Assembly (NCBI GenBank): GCA_013349615.1
Contig: DUZJ01000003.1
Coordinates: 21,437-85,436 of the forward strand
Length of the DNA: 64,000 nucleotides
Direction of reading: 5' to 3'
DNA from: Planctomycetota bacterium
Lineage (GTDB): Bacteria; Planctomycetota; Phycisphaerae; Sedimentisphaerales; Anaerobacaceae
Part shown: piece by piece, positions 51,024-59,973 of the stretch
How positions within the stretch are numbered: the first letter of the stretch is position 1
How the letters are laid out: each line of letters opens with the position of its first letter
Made by a program: the position numbers and the translations under genes
The notes under the pieces: generated by a model
What the model saw: the letters and a program-made list of their open reading frames with translations, nothing else
Database searches by the model: none
What the model was told of the DNA's origin: nothing

Positions 51024-52397
51024 ATGAGTATTCGTAGGGTGGTGTTGAAAGCGGTAGTCTATGCGTTGCTGTGTTGTCCACTTGTGTTGGCGGGGCAGGG
51101 GTACAAAAATAATCCATTTGTTATCAAGTTGGCTGTTCCAGCGCCCAAGGACTCGGCCGGCGGGATAATCGTAGCGGATATCAACAATGATGGGAAGATG
51201 GACTATCTCGTAACCGTACCGGGTCACCTGGCCGTCTACGACAACAACGGCAAGAAGCAATGGATTAAGAAAACCAACATCGTGGTAGGCGGCTCGAGCG
51301 AAAACCAGGGCCTGCCGGGCCATTGTGGCCCCGGCGTTGCGGGCGGCGACGTGGACGGCGACGGGAAATGCGAAGTAGTTTTCCTCACCAGGGACTCCAT
51401 CTTCCACATCGTGGATGGGAAAACGGGAGCAGAAAAAGCCAATGCCAAGCTGCCCCACCCGGAAGGCACCGACTTCTGGGAAGTGGCAATGATTGCCGAC
51501 TTTCGCGGCACCGGCGGTGATGGTGACATCTTGCTTCAAACCACAAACAATCGCGGCTACCGGATGGGAAAGTTCCTCGCCGCCTATGACATAGACAAGC
51601 TCGTAAAGGGTGGCAAGCCGTTGTGGCAAAGCGACAAGTTCGTTTCCTGCGCCCACAACTCCGCCCGTCTTGCCGACATCAACGGTGATGGACGCGACGA
51701 GGTGCTCGGGGCGACAATCTTTTCGGCTGACGGGAAGCTTCTGGCCCGCGCTGTGCCCGGGCGATATCATATGGACAGTGTTTTCGTAGCTGATGTTAGA
51801 ACTGACAAGCCCGGCCTGGAGGTCATCATGCTTGAGGAAGGGTCAAACCAGGTGCAGGTCGTCGGCACGACAGGCCCCATCTGGCGGAGCCATTTTAAGA
51901 AGCAGGAGCCACAGAATGCGGCGGTCGGACGATTCAAGAAAGGTTCCGATGAAATCTTCATCTGGTGCCGGTCGCGGTACAATGAACATCAAAAGCCTTT
52001 TGTTTTTGATTCGGCAGGTAAGAAAATCTTCGACTACAAGATGGATGATGTTGCTCCGGCCGGCTGGACGGCGAGCGGGGTGGAGATAATTCATACCATC
52101 GACTGGACCGGCAAACGTCAGCAGTTGGCCTGTGCAACGGAACGACACATGACCGGAGACGTATGTCTCTTCGAGCCGTTGACGGGCAAGTTCGTGAAAC
52201 ACTTTAAGGAAAAGGCGGACCGGCTGTACGTGGCGGACGTTACCGGTGACTGGCGCGAGGAGATAATCGTTTTGAACGGCAGCGAGCTGCACATATACGC
52301 AAACAACAGTCCCAATCCGCGACCAAATCGAAAGCGCTTATGGGCCAATCGAAATTACCGTCGATTGAAACAGTGTTACAACTACTACTCGCCGTAA
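51024..52397 (+). CDS. Secreted FG-GAP propeller protein, similar to the PL11-type fold
   Basis: A 457-residue protein with a signal peptide ending LVLAG. Blades with calcium-binding acidic loops (ADINNDGKMDYLV, GDVDGDGKCEVVF, LADINGDGRDEVL) form a beta-propeller; the C-terminal part continues LYVADVTGDWREEIIVLNGSELHIY. The final LKQCYNYYSP resembles ends of PL11 rhamnogalacturonan lyases, whose fold is also an FG-GAP-like propeller. The lyase function is a guess. Followed by the GH5 gene on the same strand, so both may serve one glycan. Confidence 0.65.
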   Translation: MSIRRVVLKAVVYALLCCPLVLAGQGYKNNPFVIKLAVPAPKDSAGGIIVADINNDGKMDYLVTVPGHLAVYDNNGKKQWIKKTNIVVGGSSENQGLPGHCGPGVAGGDVDGDGKCEVVFLTRDSIFHIVDGKTGAEKANAKLPHPEGTDFWEVAMIADFRGTGGDGDILLQTTNNRGYRMGKFLAAYDIDKLVKGGKPLWQSDKFVSCAHNSARLADINGDGRDEVLGATIFSADGKLLARAVPGRYHMDSVFVADVRTDKPGLEVIMLEEGSNQVQVVGTTGPIWRSHFKKQEPQNAAVGRFKKGSDEIFIWCRSRYNEHQKPFVFDSAGKKIFDYKMDDVAPAGWTASGVEIIHTIDWTGKRQQLACATERHMTGDVCLFEPLTGKFVKHFKEKADRLYVADVTGDWREEIIVLNGSELHIYANNSPNPRPNRKRLWANRNYRRLKQCYNYYSP

Positions 52398-52476
52398 AGT
52401 GGAATTGCATAATAATGCTCGCAGGTAGTACCCTTGCGGCCCCGGACTCGCAAATGCCTGTCTTGAGATACAACTG

Positions 52477-53946
52477 ATGATAAATCGAAGATTGATTTTC
52501 GTTGCAATGGTCGTCATAGTCATTGGATTTCACATGACGAGCAGGGCGGCGGATGATTCGAAGATGCAACTGATAGTGGTGACCGCTGACGGGCAAGATT
52601 TCGCAGAGCGGGACTCCGGGCGCCCTTATATTCCATTCGGCACAAACTATTACGACCCTCACACGGGGTGGGCGCCGAAAATATGGCGTCAATTTGACGC
52701 TGAAAAGGTGCGCGAGCACTTTCTCCTAATGAGCAAACTTGGCGTCAATTGTGCGCGTTTATTTCTTACCGCCGGCAGTTTTCAACCTAATGCTAAAACC
52801 GTCGAGGAGAAGTCTCTTAAAAAACTCGACACCCTTGTCAAGATTGGCCGCGAGACAGGGATTCGGCTTATACTTACCGGCCCGGACCACTGGGAGGGCA
52901 GCCCATCTTATTGGAGGCCGGACCGTTTCGCCGGCGAAGAGGCTCTGCGGGCACTGGAGTACTTCTGGAATACGGTCGGGCAACGGTATAAAGGCGAGCC
53001 GGCCATATTTGCCTGGGACCTGCTGAATGAGCCTCACCTGCCATGGTTTATTAAAGAATGGCACGGCCGCTGGAATACCTGGCTGCGGAAAACCTATGGA
53101 AACTGGAAAACGCTGAAAGCGGCCTGGGGTGATGAACTGACGGAAAAAGACCAATGGGGTGATGTAGCTGTGCCTGAGAACCGGGCCGATGCAGACAATC
53201 CGAGATTACGCGACTTCCAACACTTCCGTGAACACCTGTCTGACGAATGGGTCCGCCGCCAGGTCGAAGCTTTGCGCCGCGCAGACCCAACTCACCTGAT
53301 TACCGTTGGGTATATCCAATGGTCGTATCCGCTGGTTCGCCCTGGCCGCCCGAGTCGTTACTCAGCGTTCAATCCACACCGTCAGGCCCGCCGGCTCGAT
53401 TTTGTAACTATTCACTTCTATCCGACTATGGGCGCTCCGTTCGGCTCGGACGAAAATTGGCAAAAGAATCTGGGCTACCTGCAAGCGGTTTTGGCTTACT
53501 GCCACACAGGAAAACCGGTGGTCCTTGGCGAATTCGGATGGTATGGCGGCGGCGCGCCCCAGAAGCACCCTTATCTTAGCCAGGCGGAACAAGCTCAGTG
53601 GATAAACGCGGAAATCGAGGTCTCACGCCCTCTGGCTGACGGATGGCTGTCGTGGCCCTTCGCGGACTCGCCCAGTTCTACCGATATTAGCCTGTTCGCC
53701 GGCCTGGTCAAAGCTGACTTTACTATCAAGGCCTGGGGGCAAAAGTTCAAAGAATTGGCATCTAATCTGTCGGAATTGAAGCAGCCAACACCAAAGCTGC
53801 CTCCATTTGATTTCCCAAACGCCCTTACGGCAGGAAACGAAGAGCTTGTCAAAATGCATCAGGGCTATGTAGAAACCGTTAAGGAGGTATCCAGCAACCC
53901 TCGTCCGATAAGAGAAGCACGGAGGAGCAAAAAAGGCCGGCAATAA
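52477..53946 (+). CDS. Secreted GH5-type glycoside hydrolase
   Basis: A 489-residue exported TIM-barrel hydrolase. The signal peptide (to about residue 24) is followed by IPFGTNYYDPHTGWAPK, LGVNCARLFLT, the acid/base motif WDLLNEPHLP (Glu185), FVTIHFYPTMG and the nucleophile motif VLGEFGWYGG (Glu352). These are hallmarks of clan GH-A families such as GH5 (cellulases, mannanases). The exact substrate cannot be read. The C-terminal ~60 residues are linker-like and basic. The ATG has no clear ribosome-binding site. Confidence 0.85.
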   Translation: MINRRLIFVAMVVIVIGFHMTSRAADDSKMQLIVVTADGQDFAERDSGRPYIPFGTNYYDPHTGWAPKIWRQFDAEKVREHFLLMSKLGVNCARLFLTAGSFQPNAKTVEEKSLKKLDTLVKIGRETGIRLILTGPDHWEGSPSYWRPDRFAGEEALRALEYFWNTVGQRYKGEPAIFAWDLLNEPHLPWFIKEWHGRWNTWLRKTYGNWKTLKAAWGDELTEKDQWGDVAVPENRADADNPRLRDFQHFREHLSDEWVRRQVEALRRADPTHLITVGYIQWSYPLVRPGRPSRYSAFNPHRQARRLDFVTIHFYPTMGAPFGSDENWQKNLGYLQAVLAYCHTGKPVVLGEFGWYGGGAPQKHPYLSQAEQAQWINAEIEVSRPLADGWLSWPFADSPSSTDISLFAGLVKADFTIKAWGQKFKELASNLSELKQPTPKLPPFDFPNALTAGNEELVKMHQGYVETVKEVSSNPRPIREARRSKKGRQ

Positions 53947-54027
53947 TGGACCAAACATAAAGCTGTCTGCCAGAAACCGGCCAAGGATATCAAATTAGAT
54001 TGTCAAAGAGGCGGCTGAGGACTACAG

Positions 54028-54339
54028 CTAACTATTTGACCGTGGTGGCATATCCCAAAATGGAGGTTCGTCAAATTGCATTGCGACACGACGCCGGCTT
54101 TCACTTATAGTGTCAATACGGCAGACTCGGCCGGTGCGAGTGAGACTATGCGTATCGGAGCGGTCTCTGCCGGAACGTGGGATACTAAAGCGAGTGGTCA
54201 ACTTTTGGCCCTGATATGGGCAGTTATCGTCGGTATTACAGATAAATGCCATCCCCCTGCTGGAAATGTCAACCATAATCCCCTGAGAAACCGCTGCGTT
54301 AAGGTCTTCAGCGAACCTGACAGGCAGTTCATAGTGCAT
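54028..54339 (-). CDS. Small PilZ-like domain protein
   Basis: A 103-residue protein resembling a PilZ domain, a c-di-GMP-binding barrel. ...VSQGIMVDISSRGMAFIC, TRFSIPRSG and RTGRVCRID-(x)n-RRRVAMQFDEPP follow the PilZ order. The full RxxxR motif that normally precedes the barrel is not clear, so ligand binding is uncertain. The ATG at 54339 is weakly supported. Isolated gene, convergent with GH5. Confidence 0.6.
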   Translation of the reverse strand: MHYELPVRFAEDLNAAVSQGIMVDISSRGMAFICNTDDNCPYQGQKLTTRFSIPRSGRDRSDTHSLTRTGRVCRIDTISESRRRVAMQFDEPPFWDMPPRSNS

Positions 54340-54550
54340 TCTTTGCTCTTTTCTTCGTTCTTTAGCTTTCTTCTTTATTATTAATGTCCTCTAATTTTCG
54401 ACTTCTATACTATTAGAAATCGGCAAATTTACGAAATTGCTTTAGAATGATTGCTGCCGGAGCATTACCGCAACCAAGCCACAGCGACCAACTTCTGCCG
54501 CCCGCCCGCTCTTCACACTGCCCGGAGGTTATCAAACAGCGACTTATGAT

Positions 54551-54585
54551 GCCGGATAAGGCCCTGCCGGGCGGCTCTTTTTTTT
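54551..54585 (+). terminator. Intrinsic-terminator-like hairpin without an annotated upstream gene
   Basis: GCCG...CGGC encloses CCC-TGCC-GGG and is followed by eight T residues (54578-54585) on the plus strand. No plus-strand gene is nearby, which suggests a small RNA transcribed across about 54430-54585. It borders the palindromic element at 54586. The rest of 54340-54640 holds no gene. Confidence 0.4.
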
Positions 54586-54655
54586 GCGAGCCCCGTTAGA
54601 AATCTTTCCTTTTCTGTCATATTCGGCTTTTCGGGAATTTCTAACGGGGCGAGCC
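54586..54655. repeat. CCCGTTAG palindromic element, copy 1
   Basis: CCCCGTTAGAAAT (54591-54603) and ATTTCTAACGGGG (54637-54649) are perfectly complementary. The whole 70-base unit is the inverted copy of 57560-57630. The stop codon of the PQQ-propeller gene (54641-54643) lies inside it. Confidence 0.8.
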
Positions 54656-57523
54656 GGCGGCAAACAAACCCGTGTCCGTTCGCCAAACGACTTTTCCATG
54701 TGCCTCAATAGCCAGGAGCAGCTTCCGGATGTAAAAGAGGTCGGCTTTGCACGAGGGAATGTCGAGGAAACGTGTGAGCTTTTCGGCCGGCTCGCGAAGA
54801 ATCAACGCACGAGCAGCAAAAACCTCCATAGCCATCGTAGGAAACGCGAAAGGACACTCGTTGCGCCACATTGTCTCAACATTCCAGGCCAGGTACCAGG
54901 TTGGGCGGTGGTAATCAACGTAAACATCCATCAGGTGTTTATGCGTCTGTAAGGCATAATTTGCACAAAGGCGGCCGATTTCAGGCGTCAGATGTCTCCA
55001 ACGGCCAAAAATTGAGCGGAGAACCGGCACTTGCGTGATTAGACCGCCGTGCGGGTGGGCAAATTCGTAAGCCAGTCTCTCGCGTAAAGCTCTTCGGGCC
55101 GTGACTACACCTTTTTCGACGGCCTCATCATCGTTCATCCGCGCAGCCACTCGACAATAGGCAATCAGGCCTGCCAGATAACCATTGCGGCAGTCTTCGG
55201 CCATTTTATTGGGCGGCTGCTCGATGAGTTTACGCAGGAACTTCCAATTACTTTCGATTCCGCTCCAGTCACCGCTCGCATCCGCCCAAAGCCAGAGCGG
55301 ATACAGCCGGGCCAAGTCACTGCGAACTATATCGTCCCTTACCTGCATCATATTTTCCGGGGGAACATCGTATAGAGAACGGACGGCGCCTACACTCTGG
55401 TCGTATCTCCGCCGCCCTACCGGGCCTTCCAGGGGGCCGCCGGTAGAACTCATCCGCGCAGCAATATACTGTTTAACGTCCCGCTGAAGAGCGCCGTCGA
55501 TATACTTGTAGGCCCGTGCAAGTGTATAAAGGGTTTCAGTAGGTTCAATAAACAGCCGATAGGCCTCGCGGGGATGCTTGCCGACCGGAAAGAGCAGTGG
55601 ACGCCATTCTTTGGAAATCAGCTCTGTGACGCAGCGCGAAAGCTTTGTCTCAAGAGGAGCCCACTCGCTGCTATCCGTGAATTGGACGGCGGGAACTTCC
55701 CAAATGAAGCGGTCGAGTTCGGCATCCGTGATATCGTCAACGAGGCCGGATGCCTGCTGTGTGAGCGGCTGCTGACGCGTGCCCGGAATTTTCCCCGGAA
55801 GACTCTCCAGCAGATGATTGAGGCGGCTCATTCCCAGCATGTCCCAGTCCCACGGGAGCTGTTGAACTTTTTTCCATTCACTATCAGTAAGTGTGGCGTT
55901 GGGTGGCTCGGAGGCTTTGCCCGCCGGCCGCAAGGAATCCATAGGACTGCCGCCCGCCTGCATTTTGTACGCTATTACAGCCGCTCCGGCGTTGATTTCG
56001 TGAGTGGGGATGTAATAGAAGCTATCGCCGGCGATGGAAATGGGCATATCAATTACCGAGCCGCCACCGTAAACAGCGGTGCCGCGAGGCAGCCATTCCT
56101 TACCCACAGGAAGAGATTGGCCACGGAAAATGTCCGCCCATATACCAACGGCTTCACCCGGTTTTGGTTCGTGGATATTGCGGCAGAAAGGTTCAGAGCA
56201 ACCTACAAGCGTGTCCAAATCCATACCGTTGACGTTGTCCTGATGGGTGTTTATTAGGACTCGGCCGCCGACGGTAAGCTGGCACTGCTCATCGTGCACG
56301 AGCAGCAGGCTGTCGTGCCAGCCATAAGTGCGCGACTGGTCCATAATGGGGGTGATGTAGCCGATGGACGTATCGAGGTATCCAACGTTCAGGAACGGCG
56401 AGTAATGCTGGTATCGGCTCCGAAGCAGCGCCCGAAACTTGACCACCACCTTACCGTCGGGTGTTACGATGGGCGGAGCGCCGGTGCCGTTCATGCTCTC
56501 GGCGTACACTATCGGTGCGACGAACTTCTGCCTGCCTGTATCCGGGTGCAGGACAAAAAACGTCTGATAGATGGGCTGTTCGTTCAGCCGCTGGCGAATG
56601 TAATGGAGTTGTGCTTTGTATGTGCCCGGCTCTTCCATCACTTTGAAGTTCTCCCGGCGCAGCCGTTCATTCTCCTCTTTTGTGTGACGCCAGCTCGCAA
56701 AGTCTCCAAAAATCTTCTTGACCATATCGTGAAGAACCGGCGTGAAGGAGTCCAGCGAAATACCCGGCGTGACGGTAATCATTACCGAGCCGTCCGGCGC
56801 GATCACGGGATGATATCCACGGAAGCTGACACCGGGCAGCTTATTGCTCCGCCAAAACCGTGAGCCGGTATGGAAGTCGAATGCGTAGACGTGCATATCT
56901 TCGCTGCCGATGTAAAGTCGACCTGTCTCTATATCAAGGGCCACGCTTGATAGTAATGGCCCGCCCATCAATGCTTTCCACCTTATCCTGCCCGTTTCAG
57001 CATCAATAGAATAAAGTGCACCGTCACGGCTGCCGACAACGACCACGCCTTCATAAACTAACGGAGAATTCCACACCGCAGAGCCGGTTTGAACAAACCA
57101 TAGAAGCCTGCCATCGCGGGCATTGACCGCGTAAACTTTTCCTTCAGCATTACCAAAAAAGACCTTGTTGTCAGCCACGGCGCATGTATGAAGAATGGCA
57201 CCGGTCATCTTTAACTTCCAAAGGTCTTTGCCGGTGTCACTATCCATTGCGTGGAGAATGCCCCGCATCGTGCCGACGAAAACCTTTCCGTCCGCGATGA
57301 TGGGCTGGATACCGGCCATTAAGCCTTCGTTAGGAAATATGCGGTACCATTTACGCTCGAAAGGCGGTCGAATCTCTGTCGAAGTCGCACCCGTCCGTGC
57401 TACATCGTGCGCAAGCATCGGCCAATCAGTCTCTGCCGGAGCCGCTCCATAACAGGTGTGCAAAAATCCGAGGAAAAGAACCAAACACACTGCCAACCGT
57501 GCCGTTCTTGTTTTCATTCTCAT
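54641..57523 (-). CDS. Secreted PQQ-propeller (BamB-like) protein
   Basis: A 960-residue exported protein. The signal peptide ends in the CYGAAP region. An N-terminal propeller of PQQ-type repeats (GKVFVGTMRGILHAMDSDTGKDLWKL, GKVYAVNARDGRLLWF, GALYSIDAETGRIRWKAL) is followed by a long mixed region and a C-terminal helical domain (about 620-950) without recognised family. The stop codon, and the final GSPR, are supplied by the palindromic element at 54586. Start 57523 or the ATG at 57517; the frame begins with a GTG at 57538. Its partner or substrate is unknown. Confidence 0.8.
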   Translation of the reverse strand: MRMKTRTARLAVCLVLFLGFLHTCYGAAPAETDWPMLAHDVARTGATSTEIRPPFERKWYRIFPNEGLMAGIQPIIADGKVFVGTMRGILHAMDSDTGKDLWKLKMTGAILHTCAVADNKVFFGNAEGKVYAVNARDGRLLWFVQTGSAVWNSPLVYEGVVVVGSRDGALYSIDAETGRIRWKALMGGPLLSSVALDIETGRLYIGSEDMHVYAFDFHTGSRFWRSNKLPGVSFRGYHPVIAPDGSVMITVTPGISLDSFTPVLHDMVKKIFGDFASWRHTKEENERLRRENFKVMEEPGTYKAQLHYIRQRLNEQPIYQTFFVLHPDTGRQKFVAPIVYAESMNGTGAPPIVTPDGKVVVKFRALLRSRYQHYSPFLNVGYLDTSIGYITPIMDQSRTYGWHDSLLLVHDEQCQLTVGGRVLINTHQDNVNGMDLDTLVGCSEPFCRNIHEPKPGEAVGIWADIFRGQSLPVGKEWLPRGTAVYGGGSVIDMPISIAGDSFYYIPTHEINAGAAVIAYKMQAGGSPMDSLRPAGKASEPPNATLTDSEWKKVQQLPWDWDMLGMSRLNHLLESLPGKIPGTRQQPLTQQASGLVDDITDAELDRFIWEVPAVQFTDSSEWAPLETKLSRCVTELISKEWRPLLFPVGKHPREAYRLFIEPTETLYTLARAYKYIDGALQRDVKQYIAARMSSTGGPLEGPVGRRRYDQSVGAVRSLYDVPPENMMQVRDDIVRSDLARLYPLWLWADASGDWSGIESNWKFLRKLIEQPPNKMAEDCRNGYLAGLIAYCRVAARMNDDEAVEKGVVTARRALRERLAYEFAHPHGGLITQVPVLRSIFGRWRHLTPEIGRLCANYALQTHKHLMDVYVDYHRPTWYLAWNVETMWRNECPFAFPTMAMEVFAARALILREPAEKLTRFLDIPSCKADLFYIRKLLLAIEAHGKVVWRTDTGLFAAGSPR

Positions 57524-57559
57524 AGAATCTATCTTCACGATTTTTATTCTGCCTTTATC

Positions 57560-57630
57560 GGCTCGTCCCGTTAGAAATTCAAGAAACGGGGACTATCATA
57601 GAAAAGGCAAGATTTCTAACGGGGCTCGCC
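57560..57630. repeat. CCCGTTAG palindromic element, copy 2
   Basis: CCCGTTAGAAAT (57567-57578) and ATTTCTAACGGGG (57612-57624) are complementary. It is inverted relative to copy 1, so the two copies bracket the PQQ-propeller gene. It provides the stop codon (57616-57618) of the hydrolase gene. Confidence 0.8.
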
Positions 57631-59646
57631 CAGAGAATCTAGAGGCTCTTCGACAGTCAGCTTATCTCCAAGACTCGCAGCGAGGTTGGGAAGGTCGTAT
57701 ATAGTCAGAGCTCCATGCACCGTATTGACCAGTTGGTTATAGGAGCGGCCCAGCTTGATTACATTCGACCACGAGACTAAAGAACGCACGAGCTTAACCT
57801 TCCCGAACAAATCCTGCTCGAGCGCGGCGGCGTGCAGGGCCGGGGTGCTAACGTGACCAACTGCAATTAAATCCACCGGACCCAGCCGCTTTTGACGCAG
57901 AAGACGGACGCAAACCAGCACGTCCTCTGCTCGCATGCCGACATAAGAGCGCCCGAGCACGTAGGCTATATAGACATCCTGACCATCAGGGCCAAAAAAG
58001 GGGAGGAAATATCTTTGGCCGGTTCCAAGCGTTTCGCCGGTGCCGCGAATGTCCACGGCCAGAACTGTCCGGCCGGCTTTTACCAGCTTCTCGATAGGAC
58101 CGCCGGACGCTGCGTCTGCGGCTTTGCCCTCTTCGTGAAGATATAATACTGCGCCCCTGCTCTGTTTCTGCGAGGGCACAAACATCAATGCCGGCAAATA
58201 AACGCCTTCCTCGGGTTTGACAATCATTTTCCTGATGCGATAGCCGTCCCGCTCAATGATATCGAGCTCCTCTACATCCGGCTTGGGCAGTTCTGCGAGT
58301 TTGCGAATACCAGCAACCTTACGCACCTGACTTAACAGCTCGTCACGCTCGGTTTTCGCCCAAAGCTTCTTGCGGCGTTTAGCCAACTTTGTTTCATAGT
58401 CTCGATTCAAGTCATAAACCGACCGCGCCCCTTCGAGCAGCATCACCTGGCCGTCCGGAGTGCACTGAATCTCTTCTACGCTGAGCAGCTTGATGTCCGG
58501 CTCTATTATAGGTTTATCTTTGCCGCATAACCACCGTGACATCCACCGCACAACGCCTTCTCGCGCCTGCCGGTTGTAATTGTGTCCGGCGTCATTCTCC
58601 AACAGGTCGATGCGTTCGGAAAATCCCAGGCGTGTGTATAGGCGCTTGGCGTAGCGAAATGAAGTCCAGGTCCCACCGATGTCGAAGAAGTCTCCTGTCG
58701 CGGCGCAGATAAGTATCGGTGTCGGCGCGCGCATCATCAAATAGTCGGCGTGGTCCATCCCGAACGCGAGCTGGCCAAAAATATTCTGCTCGGCGTCCTG
58801 GCCCCCCAGGGTGTTCAGCAAACGGTCGAAATTAGTGATGTAACAACTCGGCGAGGCCGCAACGATGCGCTCGTCCAGTGCCATCAGGTATGATGTCTGT
58901 GTGCCTCCGCCGCTGTTGCCTGTGCAGCCGATGCGCTCCGGGTCAACCTCCGGGCGCGATTGCAGATAGTCGATACCCCGCATACCATCCCATATCTCGA
59001 ATGTTGCGGTGTTACGGCCAAGCAGGATGCTGCCAACGCCGACCATAGTGTGTGCCTTCGTGCCCCACAAATCCGGCCAATCCTCGATAAACTGCCCTCG
59101 CTCACCCTGGTCGATTGGGTCAAAAACCAGTGCCGCCATTCCATTCAGGGCCAGCAACGCCCCCATCGTCTGATACGAATCATTCGCCTTGGCGATTTTA
59201 GAATGGCCGCACGGTACGAGAACTCCGGGATGGGGCGGCTTGTGCTTCTTCGTATCGGGCAAAAACAACGCGGCGGTAACGTAGTGCTTTGGCCAACTTT
59301 CGAAGATAACTTTCTCCACATGGTAGCCGTCGCGGCGAACCACACCAGTAACCTGCGGATTCAACGGTGTACGGTCCGGCAGGCCGCCGATTACCTCAAT
59401 GAATTTTTCGTGAAGACGCTTCTGATACTCTGTTACCTGCTCGGCTGTTTTTCGCTGCTCGTATTCGAGCTTCCAATTCTCAAACTGCTGGGCGGCCTGC
59501 TGCCGCAGGTAATGACCCATTATCTTATTGGGGGCGACACCATCGAGCGTTTCAGGCAAAACACGCAGATTTTCATTAGCCGACACGCCGGCAATGCTCA
59601 CCAAACACAGGCACACAACTACGACAGCTATTCTTTGTCGATTCAT
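57616..59646 (-). CDS. Secreted tandem alpha/beta-hydrolase (acetyl xylan esterase-like)
   Basis: A 676-residue exported protein; the signal peptide ends VSANE. The first alpha/beta-hydrolase domain (about 100-400) has the nucleophile elbow GCTGNSGGGTQ (Ser245) and a late His in NDAGHNY, as in acetyl xylan esterase or dienelactone hydrolase-type enzymes. The second domain (about 470-670) has the fold (VLYLHEEGKAADA; VLAVDIRGTGET), but its elbow reads AVGHVSTPALH and lacks G-x-S-x-G. The last residues, GEPR, and the stop come from the palindromic element. Start 59646 follows GAGGAGG. Confidence 0.8.
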   Translation of the reverse strand: MNRQRIAVVVVCLCLVSIAGVSANENLRVLPETLDGVAPNKIMGHYLRQQAAQQFENWKLEYEQRKTAEQVTEYQKRLHEKFIEVIGGLPDRTPLNPQVTGVVRRDGYHVEKVIFESWPKHYVTAALFLPDTKKHKPPHPGVLVPCGHSKIAKANDSYQTMGALLALNGMAALVFDPIDQGERGQFIEDWPDLWGTKAHTMVGVGSILLGRNTATFEIWDGMRGIDYLQSRPEVDPERIGCTGNSGGGTQTSYLMALDERIVAASPSCYITNFDRLLNTLGGQDAEQNIFGQLAFGMDHADYLMMRAPTPILICAATGDFFDIGGTWTSFRYAKRLYTRLGFSERIDLLENDAGHNYNRQAREGVVRWMSRWLCGKDKPIIEPDIKLLSVEEIQCTPDGQVMLLEGARSVYDLNRDYETKLAKRRKKLWAKTERDELLSQVRKVAGIRKLAELPKPDVEELDIIERDGYRIRKMIVKPEEGVYLPALMFVPSQKQSRGAVLYLHEEGKAADAASGGPIEKLVKAGRTVLAVDIRGTGETLGTGQRYFLPFFGPDGQDVYIAYVLGRSYVGMRAEDVLVCVRLLRQKRLGPVDLIAVGHVSTPALHAAALEQDLFGKVKLVRSLVSWSNVIKLGRSYNQLVNTVHGALTIYDLPNLAASLGDKLTVEEPLDSLGEPR

Positions 59647-59973
59647 ACTTGCCTCCTCTAAAAATGATATTTCCTGAAAGACGCTGTACAACAGATTTTC
59701 GGTAATATTATCGGAGTCTCTGCTCGCGAGTATACCCGAAGTGCATATCTAATTGCAAGGTAATACGGGTAATTACTTAATTTGCTCAGTTATTCCATCG
59801 CTCTTTGGGATACTAATCACGCCTATACCATTGCAGTTTGAGACGATTTATGTTAAAATAGGTAGAATTTATTTATGCGATTTTGCTATTAAGGCCCAGA
59901 AGTTACAGGAAAACCACAAAGATTAAGACTGTGGCAGGCAACCTCAAGTCATCTGCAAGGACAAGTATAGAAT
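59647..59973. other. Divergent spacer before the CotH gene
   Basis: AT-rich intergenic DNA between the hydrolase gene (minus) and the CotH gene (plus). It must hold both promoters; no clear pair of boxes stands out. No gene seen. Confidence 0.4.
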
